Shown here in pieces: positions 17,166-23,874 of a stretch of 35,748 nucleotides of DNA. Location of the stretch: NCBI RefSeq assembly GCF_000261685.1, contig NZ_AJQE01000306.1, forward strand, positions 1 to 35,748. Reading direction: 5' to 3'. Position 1 is the first letter of the stretch; the number at the start of each line of letters is the position of its first letter. This stretch comes from Bradyrhizobium genomosp. I (2014). GTDB taxonomy: Bacteria > Pseudomonadota > Alphaproteobacteria > Rhizobiales > Xanthobacteraceae. Both the position numbers and the translations under genes were made by a program. The notes beneath the pieces were generated by a model. It worked only from the letters and a program-made list of their open reading frames with translations. It ran no database searches and was not told the origin of the DNA.

Positions 17166-17861
17166 ATGCTGACCCTCTATTCCTACCCGGAACTGTTCGG
17201 CGTCGCCGACAACAACGGCTACGGCCTCAAGGTCTACGCCTTCTTCAAGCTCGCCGGCGTGCCGTTCGTGCATGAGCACGTCTTCGATGCCTCCGCCGCA
17301 CCGCGCGGGCAGCTGCCTTACGTCGTCGACGACGGCGAGACCATCGGCGACAGCGAGACCATCATCGCGCATGCGATCGCGAAATATGGACTCACCATCG
17401 ATGCCTCGCTCTCACCGGAACAGCGGCGCACCAATCATCTCGTCACGCGCATGCTCGATGATCTCTACTGGGTGATGTCCTATTCGCGCTGGAAGGACGA
17501 GCGCTATTATCCGGCATTCCGCGACGGCTTCATCGCGCAGCATCCGCAGATCGATGCGGAGGGGTTCGAGAAGGCGAAGGCATTCAACGCGCAGCGCTAT
17601 AACTACCAGGGCATCGGCCGCTACACGCCCGAGCAGGCCTACGCGCGGGGGCTTGCCGATCTGGAGGTGCTGGCCGGGATCGTGCCGGCTGCCGGCTACG
17701 TGCATGGCGCGGCGCCGACGAGCATCGATGCCGGCATCTACGGCTTCATCGCCAACATCCACTACTTTCCGATCCCGACGCCACTGAAGGCCTTCGTCGA
17801 TGCGCACGCGAACCTCGTCGCGCATTGCGTGCGGATACATGCGATGGTGACGGAGACGTAG
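17166..17861 (+). CDS. glutathione S-transferase-like protein (metaxin/Fax type)
   Basis: 231 residues. The N-terminal thioredoxin-like part includes LTLYSYPELFGVADNNGYGLKVYAFFKLAGVPFVHEH, then GQLPYVVDDGETIGDSETIIAHA, where the cis-Pro and the SET turn of GST folds are evident. The C-terminal helical domain (about 85-230) includes RMLDDLYWVMSYSRWKDERYY and AGYVHGAAPTSIDAGIYGFIANIHYFPIPTPL, as in metaxin-like GST_C domains. Substrate is unknown; a conjugating or chaperone-like role would be inference. A repeat follows 2 bases after the stop. Confidence 0.85.
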   Translation: MLTLYSYPELFGVADNNGYGLKVYAFFKLAGVPFVHEHVFDASAAPRGQLPYVVDDGETIGDSETIIAHAIAKYGLTIDASLSPEQRRTNHLVTRMLDDLYWVMSYSRWKDERYYPAFRDGFIAQHPQIDAEGFEKAKAFNAQRYNYQGIGRYTPEQAYARGLADLEVLAGIVPAAGYVHGAAPTSIDAGIYGFIANIHYFPIPTPLKAFVDAHANLVAHCVRIHAMVTET

Positions 17862-17862
17862 T

Positions 17863-18003
17863 CGTAGGGTGGGTTAGCGCAGCGGCGGCGCGAAGCGCAG
17901 TCCGCTGTGCGTAACCCACCACTTCTGTCACCGCGGAAATCAAGGAGGTGGGTTACGCCCCGCAGATGCGCTGCGCGCATCCGCGAGGCTAACCCACCCT
18001 ACG
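17863..18003. repeat. GTAGGGTGGGTTA palindromic repeat, family D
   Basis: The element opens with CGTAGGGTGGGTTA and closes with TAACCCACCCTACG; inner arms are GTAACCCACC and GGTGGGTTAC. A single closing arm, TAACCCACCCTACG, is also found at 15408-15421 at the end of the ATPase fragment. Confidence 0.85.
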
Positions 18004-18014
18004 GCACCGTGCCC

Positions 18015-18449
18015 CTATCGCATCGTAATCGCGAGCCCGCTGAGATCCGCATTCGCCATCAAGCCGACCTGGTGTCCGGTCAATTCCAGCACCGCACCCT
18101 TCTGGTTGGTCAGCACGATGGCGCGGGCACCGCGGCCGACCGCAAGGCCAGCACCGGCGGCGCCGTAGACGCCGGCAACGTCCGAGGGGCGGTTGATGTT
18201 GGAGACGCGGCCGCGCAGCACGGTCTTCGAGCCGCCGAACACGAGGCCGTAGTCGAGCCCGCCGGTCGAGAGCGCATAGGAGCGGCCGCGGAAGTTGAGC
18301 ACGCCCGAGCCGCCCGAGCCGCCGATGATCCAGCCCGCCTTGTAGATCGTCAGCGTCACGAAGCCGCTGTCGGCCCGCGCCGCGGTCGAGAGGCCGACCA
18401 AAGCGGCGATGGCGATCAGCGCGGCGCGGAAGGTGGATGCGAGCTTCAT
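18015..18449 (-). CDS. exported DUF1134/EipA-like protein
   Basis: 144 residues. A signal peptide (KLASTFRAALIAIAALVGLSTAARA) is followed by a glycine-rich beta domain: GFVTLTIYKAGWIIGGSGGSGVLNFRGRSYALSTGGL, VYGAAGAGLAVGRGA, then VLTNQKGAVLELTGHQVGL. This pattern resembles DUF1134 (EipA) proteins, periplasmic beta-barrels linked to envelope integrity in alphaproteobacteria. The similarity is from memory of the family pattern and could be to a sister family. GGAGACAACC precedes the ATG. Confidence 0.6.
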   Translation of the reverse strand: MKLASTFRAALIAIAALVGLSTAARADSGFVTLTIYKAGWIIGGSGGSGVLNFRGRSYALSTGGLDYGLVFGGSKTVLRGRVSNINRPSDVAGVYGAAGAGLAVGRGARAIVLTNQKGAVLELTGHQVGLMANADLSGLAITMR

Positions 18450-18569
18450 GGTTGTCTCCGGGGGCTATTTTTCAAAGGTGGCATCGAATCAGACGAAGCG
18501 AATCTACCCGATGGATCGGGGCCGCAACATGATGAGGCAGGCTGCGCGCTCGGAAAGCCCTCATTCCGG

Positions 18570-18656
18570 CGTCATTGCGAGCGTAGCGAAGCAATCCAGA
18601 ATCTCTCCGTGGAGCCAGCCTGGATTGCTTCGTCGCAAGAGCTCCTCGCAATGACG
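18570..18656. repeat. REP-like palindrome, family A, copy 2
   Basis: The same 87-base architecture as at 12643-12729: CGTCATTGCGAGCGTAGC ... CTCGCAATGACG with AAGCAATCCAGA and CTGGATTGCTTCGTCGCAAG inside. Only scattered bases differ, mostly in the loop. Confidence 0.85.
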
Positions 18657-18920
18657 GGGCAGATGGCCCGTTCTCTCACAGCGTTCGGGCTGCGCGTGGC
18701 GAGAGGCGAAGCACTGCGCACTGACTGTGGCCATCATGCCATTCTGCCCCTGTTTTGCCCGACGGAGCAAGCGGATATTTCGTCTTTCCAGAATTCTGAA
18801 AAAGCCCAACGATTTCCGCCTCATGCCTACTGTGCATGGGGTTGTTTTCGCGTTTTTTGTTTGGAGCGCGCCTTTCCTGCGGCTACGCTCATGCGTCAAC
18901 GACCGTCCCGAGGTGATCCC
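18657..18920. other. long non-coding leader upstream of the RidA gene
   Basis: No convincing gene is seen here. The stretch is less GC-rich than its surroundings (TGTTTTGCCCGACG, TTTCCAGAATTCTGAAAA, GGGGTTGTTTTCGCG) and from memory recalls a common Bradyrhizobium intergenic sequence. It may hold the promoter of the RidA gene or a further degenerate repeat. The rest of the spacer, 18450-18569, shows nothing I can name. Confidence 0.4.
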
Positions 18921-19304
18921 ATGCCGATCCAGCATTTCGCAGCCCCGCCGCACGTCAAGGCGCCGCCGCTGTCGTTTGCCACCCGCGTTGGCGACTTGCT
19001 GTTCGTCTCCGGCATTCCCGGCTTCGATGCCAATGGTGCGCTGCCCGACGGGTTCGAGGCCCAGTTCGCCAATGTCGTCGTCAACATCAGGCGCGTGCTG
19101 GGCGAGGCCGGCGCCGGCATGCGCGACCTCGTCAAGGTCAACGTGCTCCTGACCCGCGCCTCGGACGTTGCCGCCATGAACGCGCTCTATGCCGGCGCCT
19201 TCGGCCCGCCGCCCTATCCTGCGCGCACGACTTGCGTGGTGCACGCGCTGCCCGATCCGAAGATGCTGATCGAGATCGAGGCGGTGGCGTCGCTGGCGAG
19301 GTGA
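18921..19304 (+). CDS. RidA/YjgF family enamine/imine deaminase
   Basis: 127 residues, the standard size. The conserved arginine that binds the substrate carboxylate is R102 (YPARTTCVV), followed by LIEIEAVA with E120. The N-terminal LLFVSGIPG and the NVRR-like VVVNIRRVLGEAGAGMRDLVKVNVLLT helix-strand unit are typical. RidA proteins hydrolyse reactive enamines or imines such as 2-aminoacrylate; the subfamily could have another amide substrate. The ATG at 18921 follows GAGGTG. The long open frame upstream is non-coding. Confidence 0.9.
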   Translation: MPIQHFAAPPHVKAPPLSFATRVGDLLFVSGIPGFDANGALPDGFEAQFANVVVNIRRVLGEAGAGMRDLVKVNVLLTRASDVAAMNALYAGAFGPPPYPARTTCVVHALPDPKMLIEIEAVASLAR

Positions 19305-19466
19305 GCGGCTCCGCGTGTGGCTCGTCGGGCACGCGGCCGAACCAAATGCTCAGGGAACAGCTGACATGTCCGTGAATGGCCGCTCCCCGGCTTGCAAAGG
19401 ACCTGCTTTTACCGCACGAATTTTCGGATCCTGCTTCCCCCAACATCCCCCACAAGGAGATATTTC

Positions 19467-19727
19467 ATGCGTCGCGTTCTCGCTCTCTGTGCCGTTGCCG
19501 GCATCGCTTCGTCCGTGTTCGCCGTGCCGGCCTCGGCGGCGGTCGGCTATTACGTGATCCGCTGGGACAACACCGGCATCTGCCAGGTCTGGAACGAGGA
19601 CCTCAAGTACAAGCCGTTCCAAATCGGCGCGTCGACCTACAAGGTCGTCAGCAAGCCGCTCCCGACCTTCCAGGAAGCGTCCGACCTCCAGATCAAGATG
19701 CGCGCCGAGCGCCGCTGCACACTCTGA
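19467..19727 (+). CDS. small exported protein with IRWxxTGxCQxW motif, paralogue 1
   Basis: 86 residues. A signal peptide (RRVLALCAVAGIASSVFAVPASA) precedes a mature part of about 62 residues: YYVIRWDNTGICQVWNEDL, then a tail with LPTFQEASDLQIKMRAERRC. Two cysteines, one in the motif and one near the C-terminus, could form a disulfide in the periplasm. AAGGAGATATTTC gives a strong ribosome site. The next gene encodes a paralogue. I know no function for this family. Confidence 0.8.
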   Translation: MRRVLALCAVAGIASSVFAVPASAAVGYYVIRWDNTGICQVWNEDLKYKPFQIGASTYKVVSKPLPTFQEASDLQIKMRAERRCTL

Positions 19728-19751
19728 ACTCGACGCGACGGATCGCGTTCG

Positions 19752-19783
19752 AAGGGCGGGTCGCGCGAGCGATCCGCCTTTCC
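19752..19783 (+). terminator. hairpin terminator after paralogue 1
   Basis: AAGGGCGGGTCGC pairs with GCGATCCGCCTTT around a short loop, followed by a few T's. It separates the two paralogous genes. Confidence 0.6.
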
Positions 19784-19925
19784 ATTTCCCGCGCGCCCGC
19801 TTTGAACCTGACCGGCCGGCGGAACTACTCACATCTTGTCCGGGGCGCCGCCCACGAGCGTCCCGCACCACCCCTCCCCGCATTGTCGGGAGGCGCATCC
19901 CATCTTTCATTTTGAGGAACTGATC

Positions 19926-20177
19926 ATGCGTCGTATTTCCATGCTCTGCGCTGCCGCGAGCCTTGCCGTCACCGCGTTCGTCGCAGCCAACCCTGCCGAG
20001 GCCAGCTATCACCTGATCCGCTGGCAGGACACCGGCTTCTGCCAGATCTGGGACGAGAGCATCCCGACCACGCCGTGGCCCTCCGACTATGCCCGCGTCA
20101 GCGCGGCCGTGCCGACCTTCGTCGATGCGCTGATGTTGAAGGATCAGGCGCTCAGGAACGGTCACTGCAGCTGGTAA
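19926..20177 (+). CDS. small exported protein with IRWxxTGxCQxW motif, paralogue 2
   Basis: 83 residues. The signal peptide ends in ANPAEA. The mature part reads YHLIRWQDTGFCQIWDESI, then VPTFVDALMLKDQALRNGHC, closely parallel to the protein encoded at 19467: shared IRW-TG-CQ-W-E, a PTF turn and a C-terminal Cys. A tandem duplication followed by divergence is likely. It has its own ribosome site (GAGGAACTGATC) and terminator, so the genes may be expressed independently. Confidence 0.8.
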   Translation: MRRISMLCAAASLAVTAFVAANPAEASYHLIRWQDTGFCQIWDESIPTTPWPSDYARVSAAVPTFVDALMLKDQALRNGHCSW

Positions 20178-20202
20178 GATTTCGGTCGGCGGACGAAGAG
20201 CC

Positions 20203-20236
20203 GGGCAAGGACATCGCGTCCTTGCCCGCTTGTTTT
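20203..20236 (+). terminator. rho-independent terminator after paralogue 2
   Basis: A perfect GGGCAAGGAC / GTCCTTGCCC stem with an ATCGC loop, followed by GCTTGTTTTC. Confidence 0.85.
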
Positions 20237-20267
20237 CTGTACTGCGTGAGCGAGCGCTGGGGCGCCT

Positions 20268-20753
20268 TCACGCGTCCTTGTGGGCGCCGGGATGGATCAG
20301 CAGATCGCGCGCGGCGGCGAGGTCGATGAAGCCTTGCGCGCTGCCGCCTCGGTCGGGATGCATGCCCTTGGCGGCGCGGCGATAGGCCTGGTTGATGTCC
20401 TCGCAGGTGAGTTGCACCGCGAGCGGCAGGCCGAGCACCTTGCGGGCGCGGTCCTCGCTCGACAGCTGTTTCGGCATGGCGTTGCGGCGGCCGAAGCGCG
20501 GCGCGGACAGATCGTGGACGACCTCGAGCACCACACCGAGACGGCGCTGGGCCGCCAGCGCCACGCCGTGATCGTCATTGTCCGCGGCCTGGCGCAGCAC
20601 CGGAAGCGCCTGCTCGGCGGCCTGGCGCAGCGTGACGTCGCTGCTCATCCGCACGATCTCGGCGACGAGGCGGCCCGCTTCGGCCCAATCGGGCGCGTGC
20701 GCCGACCGCAGCCGTTCGAGAGCGAGTTTCCAGGAGTCGAGCCGTTCCATCAT
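20268..20753 (-). CDS. DnaJ-domain protein
   Basis: About 161 residues from the ATG at 20753. The J domain is at the C-terminus (about residues 100-155): VLGLPLAVQLTCEDINQAYRRAAKGMHPDRGG with the invariant HPD, then FIDLAAARDLLI. The first 80 residues form helices of unknown role. Such proteins stimulate the ATPase of a DnaK-type chaperone; the N-terminal part probably decides the client or location. There is no membrane segment. It is convergent with the small exported gene and shares no operon. Confidence 0.82.
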   Translation of the reverse strand: MMERLDSWKLALERLRSAHAPDWAEAGRLVAEIVRMSSDVTLRQAAEQALPVLRQAADNDDHGVALAAQRRLGVVLEVVHDLSAPRFGRRNAMPKQLSSEDRARKVLGLPLAVQLTCEDINQAYRRAAKGMHPDRGGSAQGFIDLAAARDLLIHPGAHKDA

Positions 20754-20864
20754 GCGCGCAACGTTTAGCAATGAAGATCAGTATGCCAAGGCCGCCGTTT
20801 CCGGCCCCTTAATTTCGAGTTAGCTTTTCGTGAAACTTCGAAAGGAAATCGGGAGGAATATGTC

Positions 20865-21632
20865 ATGGCATTGCTCGCAAACCACATCGCCGTCGTCACG
20901 GGTGCCGGCTCCGGCATCGGCCGGGCGATCGCCGCCGGCTATGCGCGGGAGGGCGCGCGGGTCGTGCTGCTCGACGTCAATGCCGAGACGGTGGCGGAGG
21001 CGGCGCAGGAGATCCGGCAGGCGGGCGGCAAGGCCGAGAGCTTTCCGCTCGACGTTGTCAGGCGCGAGGACTGCTTTGCCCTGGCGAAGCAGGTTGCGGA
21101 CAGGGTCGGGCAGGTCTCGATCCTCGTCAACAATGCCGGAATCACCCGCCGCAACGCCTTCACCGCCGAGACCGAGACGGTGGCGAAGGACTGGAACGAC
21201 ATCATCTCGCTCAACCTCAACGGCGTCTTCAACGTGACGCAGGCGTTCCTCGCGCCCTTGCGCGCGAGCAAGGGCCGCATCGTCAATATCGGCTCGATCC
21301 AGTCCTTCGTGCATCTGCGCACGCCGAGCTCGGCGGCCTACACCACCTCGAAACACGGCGTGCTCGGCTTCACCAAGGCGCTCGCGGTCGAGCTCGGCAA
21401 GGAAGGCGTGCGCGTCAACGCGATCGGGCCGGGCTTCATCGAGACCAACATCAACGCCAATGTGCGCGCGACCAATCCGGCGCTGGTGCAGGCCTTCGTC
21501 GATCACACCCCGCTGGCGCGCACCGGCAAGCCCGAGGACATCGTAGGCCCCGCGGTCTTCCTGGCATCGGACCTGTCGGCCTATGTCACCGGAACCATCG
21601 TGATGGTGGACGGCGGGTACCGGACGGTGTGA
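20865..21632 (+). CDS. short-chain dehydrogenase/reductase
   Basis: 255 residues, classical SDR. The cofactor motif TGAGSGIG is at 12-19, NNAG at 89-92, the catalytic Ser in NIGSIQS (S144), and Tyr159/Lys163 in YTTSK. An aspartate at the end of the second strand (VVLLDVNAE) favours NAD(H) over NADP(H). The segment GPGFIETNINANV and the C-terminal DLSAYVTGTIVMVDGGY match FabG-like dehydrogenases for sugar or polyol substrates; the substrate is not readable. GGGAGGA precedes the ATG. Confidence 0.9.
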   Translation: MALLANHIAVVTGAGSGIGRAIAAGYAREGARVVLLDVNAETVAEAAQEIRQAGGKAESFPLDVVRREDCFALAKQVADRVGQVSILVNNAGITRRNAFTAETETVAKDWNDIISLNLNGVFNVTQAFLAPLRASKGRIVNIGSIQSFVHLRTPSSAAYTTSKHGVLGFTKALAVELGKEGVRVNAIGPGFIETNINANVRATNPALVQAFVDHTPLARTGKPEDIVGPAVFLASDLSAYVTGTIVMVDGGYRTV

Positions 21633-21656
21633 GGGAGAACGCTTTCACCACATGCA

Positions 21657-21708
21657 CGGTGTCATCGTCCGCGGCGTACTTCGTCCGCTTCCGCGGATGA
21701 TGACACCG
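21657..21708. repeat. palindrome after the SDR gene
   Basis: CGGTGTCATCGTCCGCGG pairs with CCGCGGATGATGACACCG across a loop. It may act as a terminator, but it lacks a T-tract and resembles a family of intergenic palindromes. Confidence 0.65.
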
Positions 21709-21806
21709 TACTTGCCGCGCGAGATAGGCCCGCATCACGATGCATCCTGCGCCAATCGCGGCGGGTTCGCGGCATTCCTGGGGTCAATTGGTGCGTTCGC
21801 TCCCGA

Positions 21807-21821
21807 TTAACCCTTCGTTAA
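21807..21821. promoter_or_regulatory. CtrA-type box
   Basis: TTAA, seven bases, TTAA: exactly the TTAA-N7-TTAA consensus of the cell-cycle regulator CtrA. It lies about 93 bases upstream of the Fis-type HTH gene start. With AT-rich halves a chance match is possible, but the local sequence is GC-rich. Confidence 0.5.
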
Positions 21822-21913
21822 CCAAACAGGACCACCGTGGAATTACGGCTTGGGGTTGTTGGTTCTCGATCGCTTCCATTGACGGAAGCGGGCGTTGATC
21901 GGGAGGTGTGTTG

Positions 21914-22162
21914 ATGACCACAGTTCATGTCGCTGCGTCCGGGCCGGGCGCGCAATTCCTTGCTCCCAACCAGATCGTTCCGCTTCTGATCGGCGCCACG
22001 GTCGACGAGGTCGAGCGTGAGCTCGTGCTCCAGACGCTCGCACGCTGCGACGGCAATCGCACGCGCGCAGCGCGCGTGCTCGGCCTGTCGGTGCGCACGC
22101 TGCGCAACAAGATCAGGCTTTATGCCGCCTCCGGCATCGACGTGCCTGCCTATCAGGACTAG
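21914..22162 (+). CDS. stand-alone Fis-type (FlbD-like) HTH protein
   Basis: 82 residues. After a short lead, IGATVDEVERELVLQTLARCDGNRTRAARVLGLSVRTLRNKIRLY forms a Fis-family HTH. It resembles the DNA-binding C-terminus of sigma-54 activators and in particular FlbD (GNRTxAAxxLGxSxRTLRNK). No receiver or AAA domain is attached. GGGAGG sits seven bases before the ATG at 21914. With a CtrA box upstream, a role in cell-cycle or flagellar gene control is a reasonable inference. Its stop overlaps the stop of the convergent gene in a CTAG palindrome. Confidence 0.8.
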   Translation: MTTVHVAASGPGAQFLAPNQIVPLLIGATVDEVERELVLQTLARCDGNRTRAARVLGLSVRTLRNKIRLYAASGIDVPAYQD

Positions 22163-22440
22163 CGGGGACATCGGTCCGCCCGCGACGACGCGTTGCGCGA
22201 CAGGCGGCGCAGCTCGTGCCGCAGATACGCGCCGGCGATGACCGCAAACGCGATCGTCGCGACCGAGGCGGCGATCAGCTCGATCGCGCGGAGGAAGAAG
22301 GCGGTCATGACGGCCCATAACGGTTGCGGCTCTTCGGCGAATGCGACCGGCGCGATGTCCGGCACCAGCAGGTGAGCGAGGCCGAGCGAGGCCACGAGAA
22401 TGGCAGCGAACAGGCAAAAGACTTTCCACGCTGCGCGCAT
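22159..22440 (-). CDS. small two-helix membrane protein
   Basis: 93 residues from the ATG at 22440 (GAGGAGCGACC upstream). Two hydrophobic segments are at about 6-28 (FCLFAAILVASLGLAHLLV) and about 45-75 (VMTAFFLRAIELIAASVATIAFAVIAGAYL), with a basic C-terminus. This suggests an inner-membrane protein; no family is recognised. A FixK/Fnr-type box lies 64 bases upstream of the start, so it may be oxygen-controlled. It is convergent with the HTH gene. Confidence 0.75.
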   Translation of the reverse strand: MRAAWKVFCLFAAILVASLGLAHLLVPDIAPVAFAEEPQPLWAVMTAFFLRAIELIAASVATIAFAVIAGAYLRHELRRLSRNASSRADRCPR

Positions 22441-22503
22441 CGGTCGCTCCTCGCAAGCGGTGTGGCCGTGCGCGATCGATGACACGGCGGTTCGTGCAGC
22501 CGA

Positions 22504-22517
22504 TTGATGTTGATCAA
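22504..22517. promoter_or_regulatory. FixK/Fnr-type box
   Basis: TTGATGTTGATCAA, a perfect TTGAT-N4-ATCAA palindrome matching the FixK/Fnr consensus. It lies between two divergent genes, 64 bases from the small membrane gene start and 82 bases from the collagen-like gene start, so it could serve either. Confidence 0.65.
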
Positions 22518-22598
22518 GCCCGGCGCAATGCGCGGGCAGAATTGCTGCTGTCGTCAAACGACGCTAAGTAGCTTGCTTCCGGTCAAGGGAGCAGTGGC

Positions 22599-23114
22599 GT
22601 GGCAGACGATCAGGGACGGCGGCAGGGACCTCAAGGTCCGCGCGGGCGGCAAGGCGAGCCGGGACGGCCGGGGCCGCAGGGTCATCCGGGCCGGCGCGGC
22701 CCCGACGGGGCGCGCGGCAAGCCGGGGCCGCAGGGCAAGCCGGGGCCGATCGGAAAGGCAGGCCTGCCTGGCAAGCCCGGTGCGCAAGGCAAGCAGGGCG
22801 AAGCCGGCCCACGCGGCGCAACCGGCGCCCCGGGAGCTGTTGGACCGCAGGGCCCGGCGGGACCACAAGGCCCGCGGGGCGAGCCGGGCTCGGCCGGCCA
22901 ATTGCCGTCGATCGAGCAGGTGCTGCCGTGGCTCGACCAGCTCTTCGACGCCTGGGACGAACGCCGCCGCCAGCGCGAGCGCGAAGCCGCCGAGCGCGAG
23001 GCGCTCGAGGCCGCCGTCCAGGAGCCGGACGAGCCAATCGTCGATAACGAGAGCGATGGCGACGACGACCACAAGAAGAAAAAGAAAAAGAAGAAGCACG
23101 GCGACAAAGCCTAA
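22599..23114 (+). CDS. collagen-like Gly-X-Y repeat protein
   Basis: 171 residues from a GTG (AAGGGAG upstream). From G10 to G100 every third residue is glycine: about 31 uninterrupted Gly-X-Y triplets rich in Pro, Gln, Lys and Arg, enough for a collagen-type triple helix. A helical segment follows ([17 protein letters not shown], then [21 protein letters not shown]), which could be a trimerising coiled coil. Then come an acidic stretch (ESDGDDDHK) and eight consecutive lysines near the C-terminus. No signal peptide or sortase/anchor motif is seen, so it would stay in the cytoplasm or leave by an unusual route. Collagen-like proteins in bacteria are mostly surface or spore structures; the role here is unknown. 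Confidence 0.85.
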   Translation: MADDQGRRQGPQGPRGRQGEPGRPGPQGHPGRRGPDGARGKPGPQGKPGPIGKAGLPGKPGAQGKQGEAGPRGATGAPGAVGPQGPAGPQGPRGEPGSAGQLPSIEQVLPWLDQLFDAWDERRRQREREAAEREALEAAVQEPDEPIVDNESDGDDDHKKKKKKKKHGDKA

Positions 23115-23119
23115 CTGGA

Positions 23120-23152
23120 GCGCGATGACGATTCCTCCTCATCGCATCGCGC
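23120..23152. terminator. hairpin between convergent genes
   Basis: GCGCGATG pairs with CATCGCGC across an AT-richer loop, followed by TTTGG. It is related in sequence to the first stem of the repeat at 25425-25524 and may terminate transcription from both sides. Confidence 0.55.
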
Positions 23153-23166
23153 TTTGGCAGACGAGT

Positions 23167-23382
23167 CTATTTCGGCCGATCCTCGCGTCGCGGCAACATG
23201 CCCATGCGCTCGAACTGCCAGCGCATGGCGCGATACCAGAGATAGCCGACCGCCGCGCCGCACAGGGCGAGGATGACCATGTTCGCGTGCGAGAACGAGC
23301 CGCTCCACCACATCATCCACGCCGTCCATAACAGCGTGAAGATGATGGCACCTGCTTTCAGAGGAAGAAGGGGGCGGCTCAT
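23167..23382 (-). CDS. small two-helix membrane protein
   Basis: 71 residues from the ATG at 23382, picked for CGGAGCACGACC upstream. Hydrophobic segments are at about 9-27 (KAGAIIFTLLWTAWMMWWSG) and about 34-53 (MVILALCGAAVGYLWYRAM), followed by a basic tail with RMGMLPRREDRPK. I do not recognise the family. It is convergent with the collagen-like gene. A Crp-type palindrome lies 63 bases upstream. Confidence 0.7.
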   Translation of the reverse strand: MSRPLLPLKAGAIIFTLLWTAWMMWWSGSFSHANMVILALCGAAVGYLWYRAMRWQFERMGMLPRREDRPK

Positions 23383-23444
23383 GGTCGTGCTCCGGGCGAT
23401 CAAAACCCCGGCCGACACCATCGCAAGCTGAGGCAGCAGATACC

Positions 23445-23458
23445 GTGAGCCAGATCAC
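23445..23458. promoter_or_regulatory. Crp-type palindrome
   Basis: GTGAGCCAGATCAC: GTGA-N6-TCAC, the core of a Crp/Fnr-family site. It is 63 bases upstream of the small membrane gene start and beyond the 3' end of the DUF2277 gene, so the former is the likely target. Confidence 0.45.
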
Positions 23459-23476
23459 GGAGCGCGTTGTCCGAGC

Positions 23477-23746
23477 TCACGAACCGAAGCGCAGCCGCGA
23501 GCGCTCTTTCGCCTTTTCCGCCTCGACCTCACGGTCGCGCGCCGGCGCATGGGTATGCAGTGACGTCAGGAGTTTTCGTGCGGCCCCCGCGACCTCGGCC
23601 ACCGCGCGCTCGAACGCCGCCTCGTTGGCCTGCGACGGCTTGTTGAAACCGGACAGTTTTCGCACGAACTGCAGCGCGCTGGCGTGGATCTCGTCCTCCG
23701 TCGCCGGCGGCTCGAAGTTGAACAGCGTCTTGATGTTGCGGCACAT
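23477..23746 (-). CDS. DUF2277 family protein
   Basis: 89 residues. The start MCRNIKTLFNFEPPATEDEI and the segment ASALQFVRKLSGFNKPSQANEAAFERAV are diagnostic of DUF2277, a small family with a fixed N-terminal Cys and no known function. The remainder is helical and basic (REVEAEKAKERSRLRFG). The ATG at 23746 has GGAGACCCTTGC before it. It is divergent from the hydrolase gene at 23875. Confidence 0.88.
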   Translation of the reverse strand: MCRNIKTLFNFEPPATEDEIHASALQFVRKLSGFNKPSQANEAAFERAVAEVAGAARKLLTSLHTHAPARDREVEAEKAKERSRLRFGS

Positions 23747-23874
23747 GCAAGGGTCTCCGGGTGTTTTCCTCGAGGACGATCGGCGGCGACGAAATCCTAC
23801 ATCCTGCCCCGCACTTCTGTTAAGTTCTGCCGCAACGCGGCCGCCGACCGTGAGCCGCAACGGGGGAAATGACC

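Noticed and set aside
17863..18003. Repeated GGTGGGTTA / TAACCCACC arms considered as a CRISPR-like array
   Set aside because: The units alternate in orientation and form one palindrome with no regular spacers. It is an intergenic repeat element.
17907..18920. Long N-terminal extension of the RidA frame
   Set aside because: It passes through two repeats and antisense through the DUF1134-like gene. RidA proteins are about 127 residues and the ATG at 18921 gives exactly that.
22599..23114. Collagen-like repeat considered a spurious translation of GC-rich DNA
   Set aside because: The glycine period is perfect over 31 triplets, the frame has a ribosome site, and the C-terminal part is non-repetitive and protein-like. 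I keep it as a gene.
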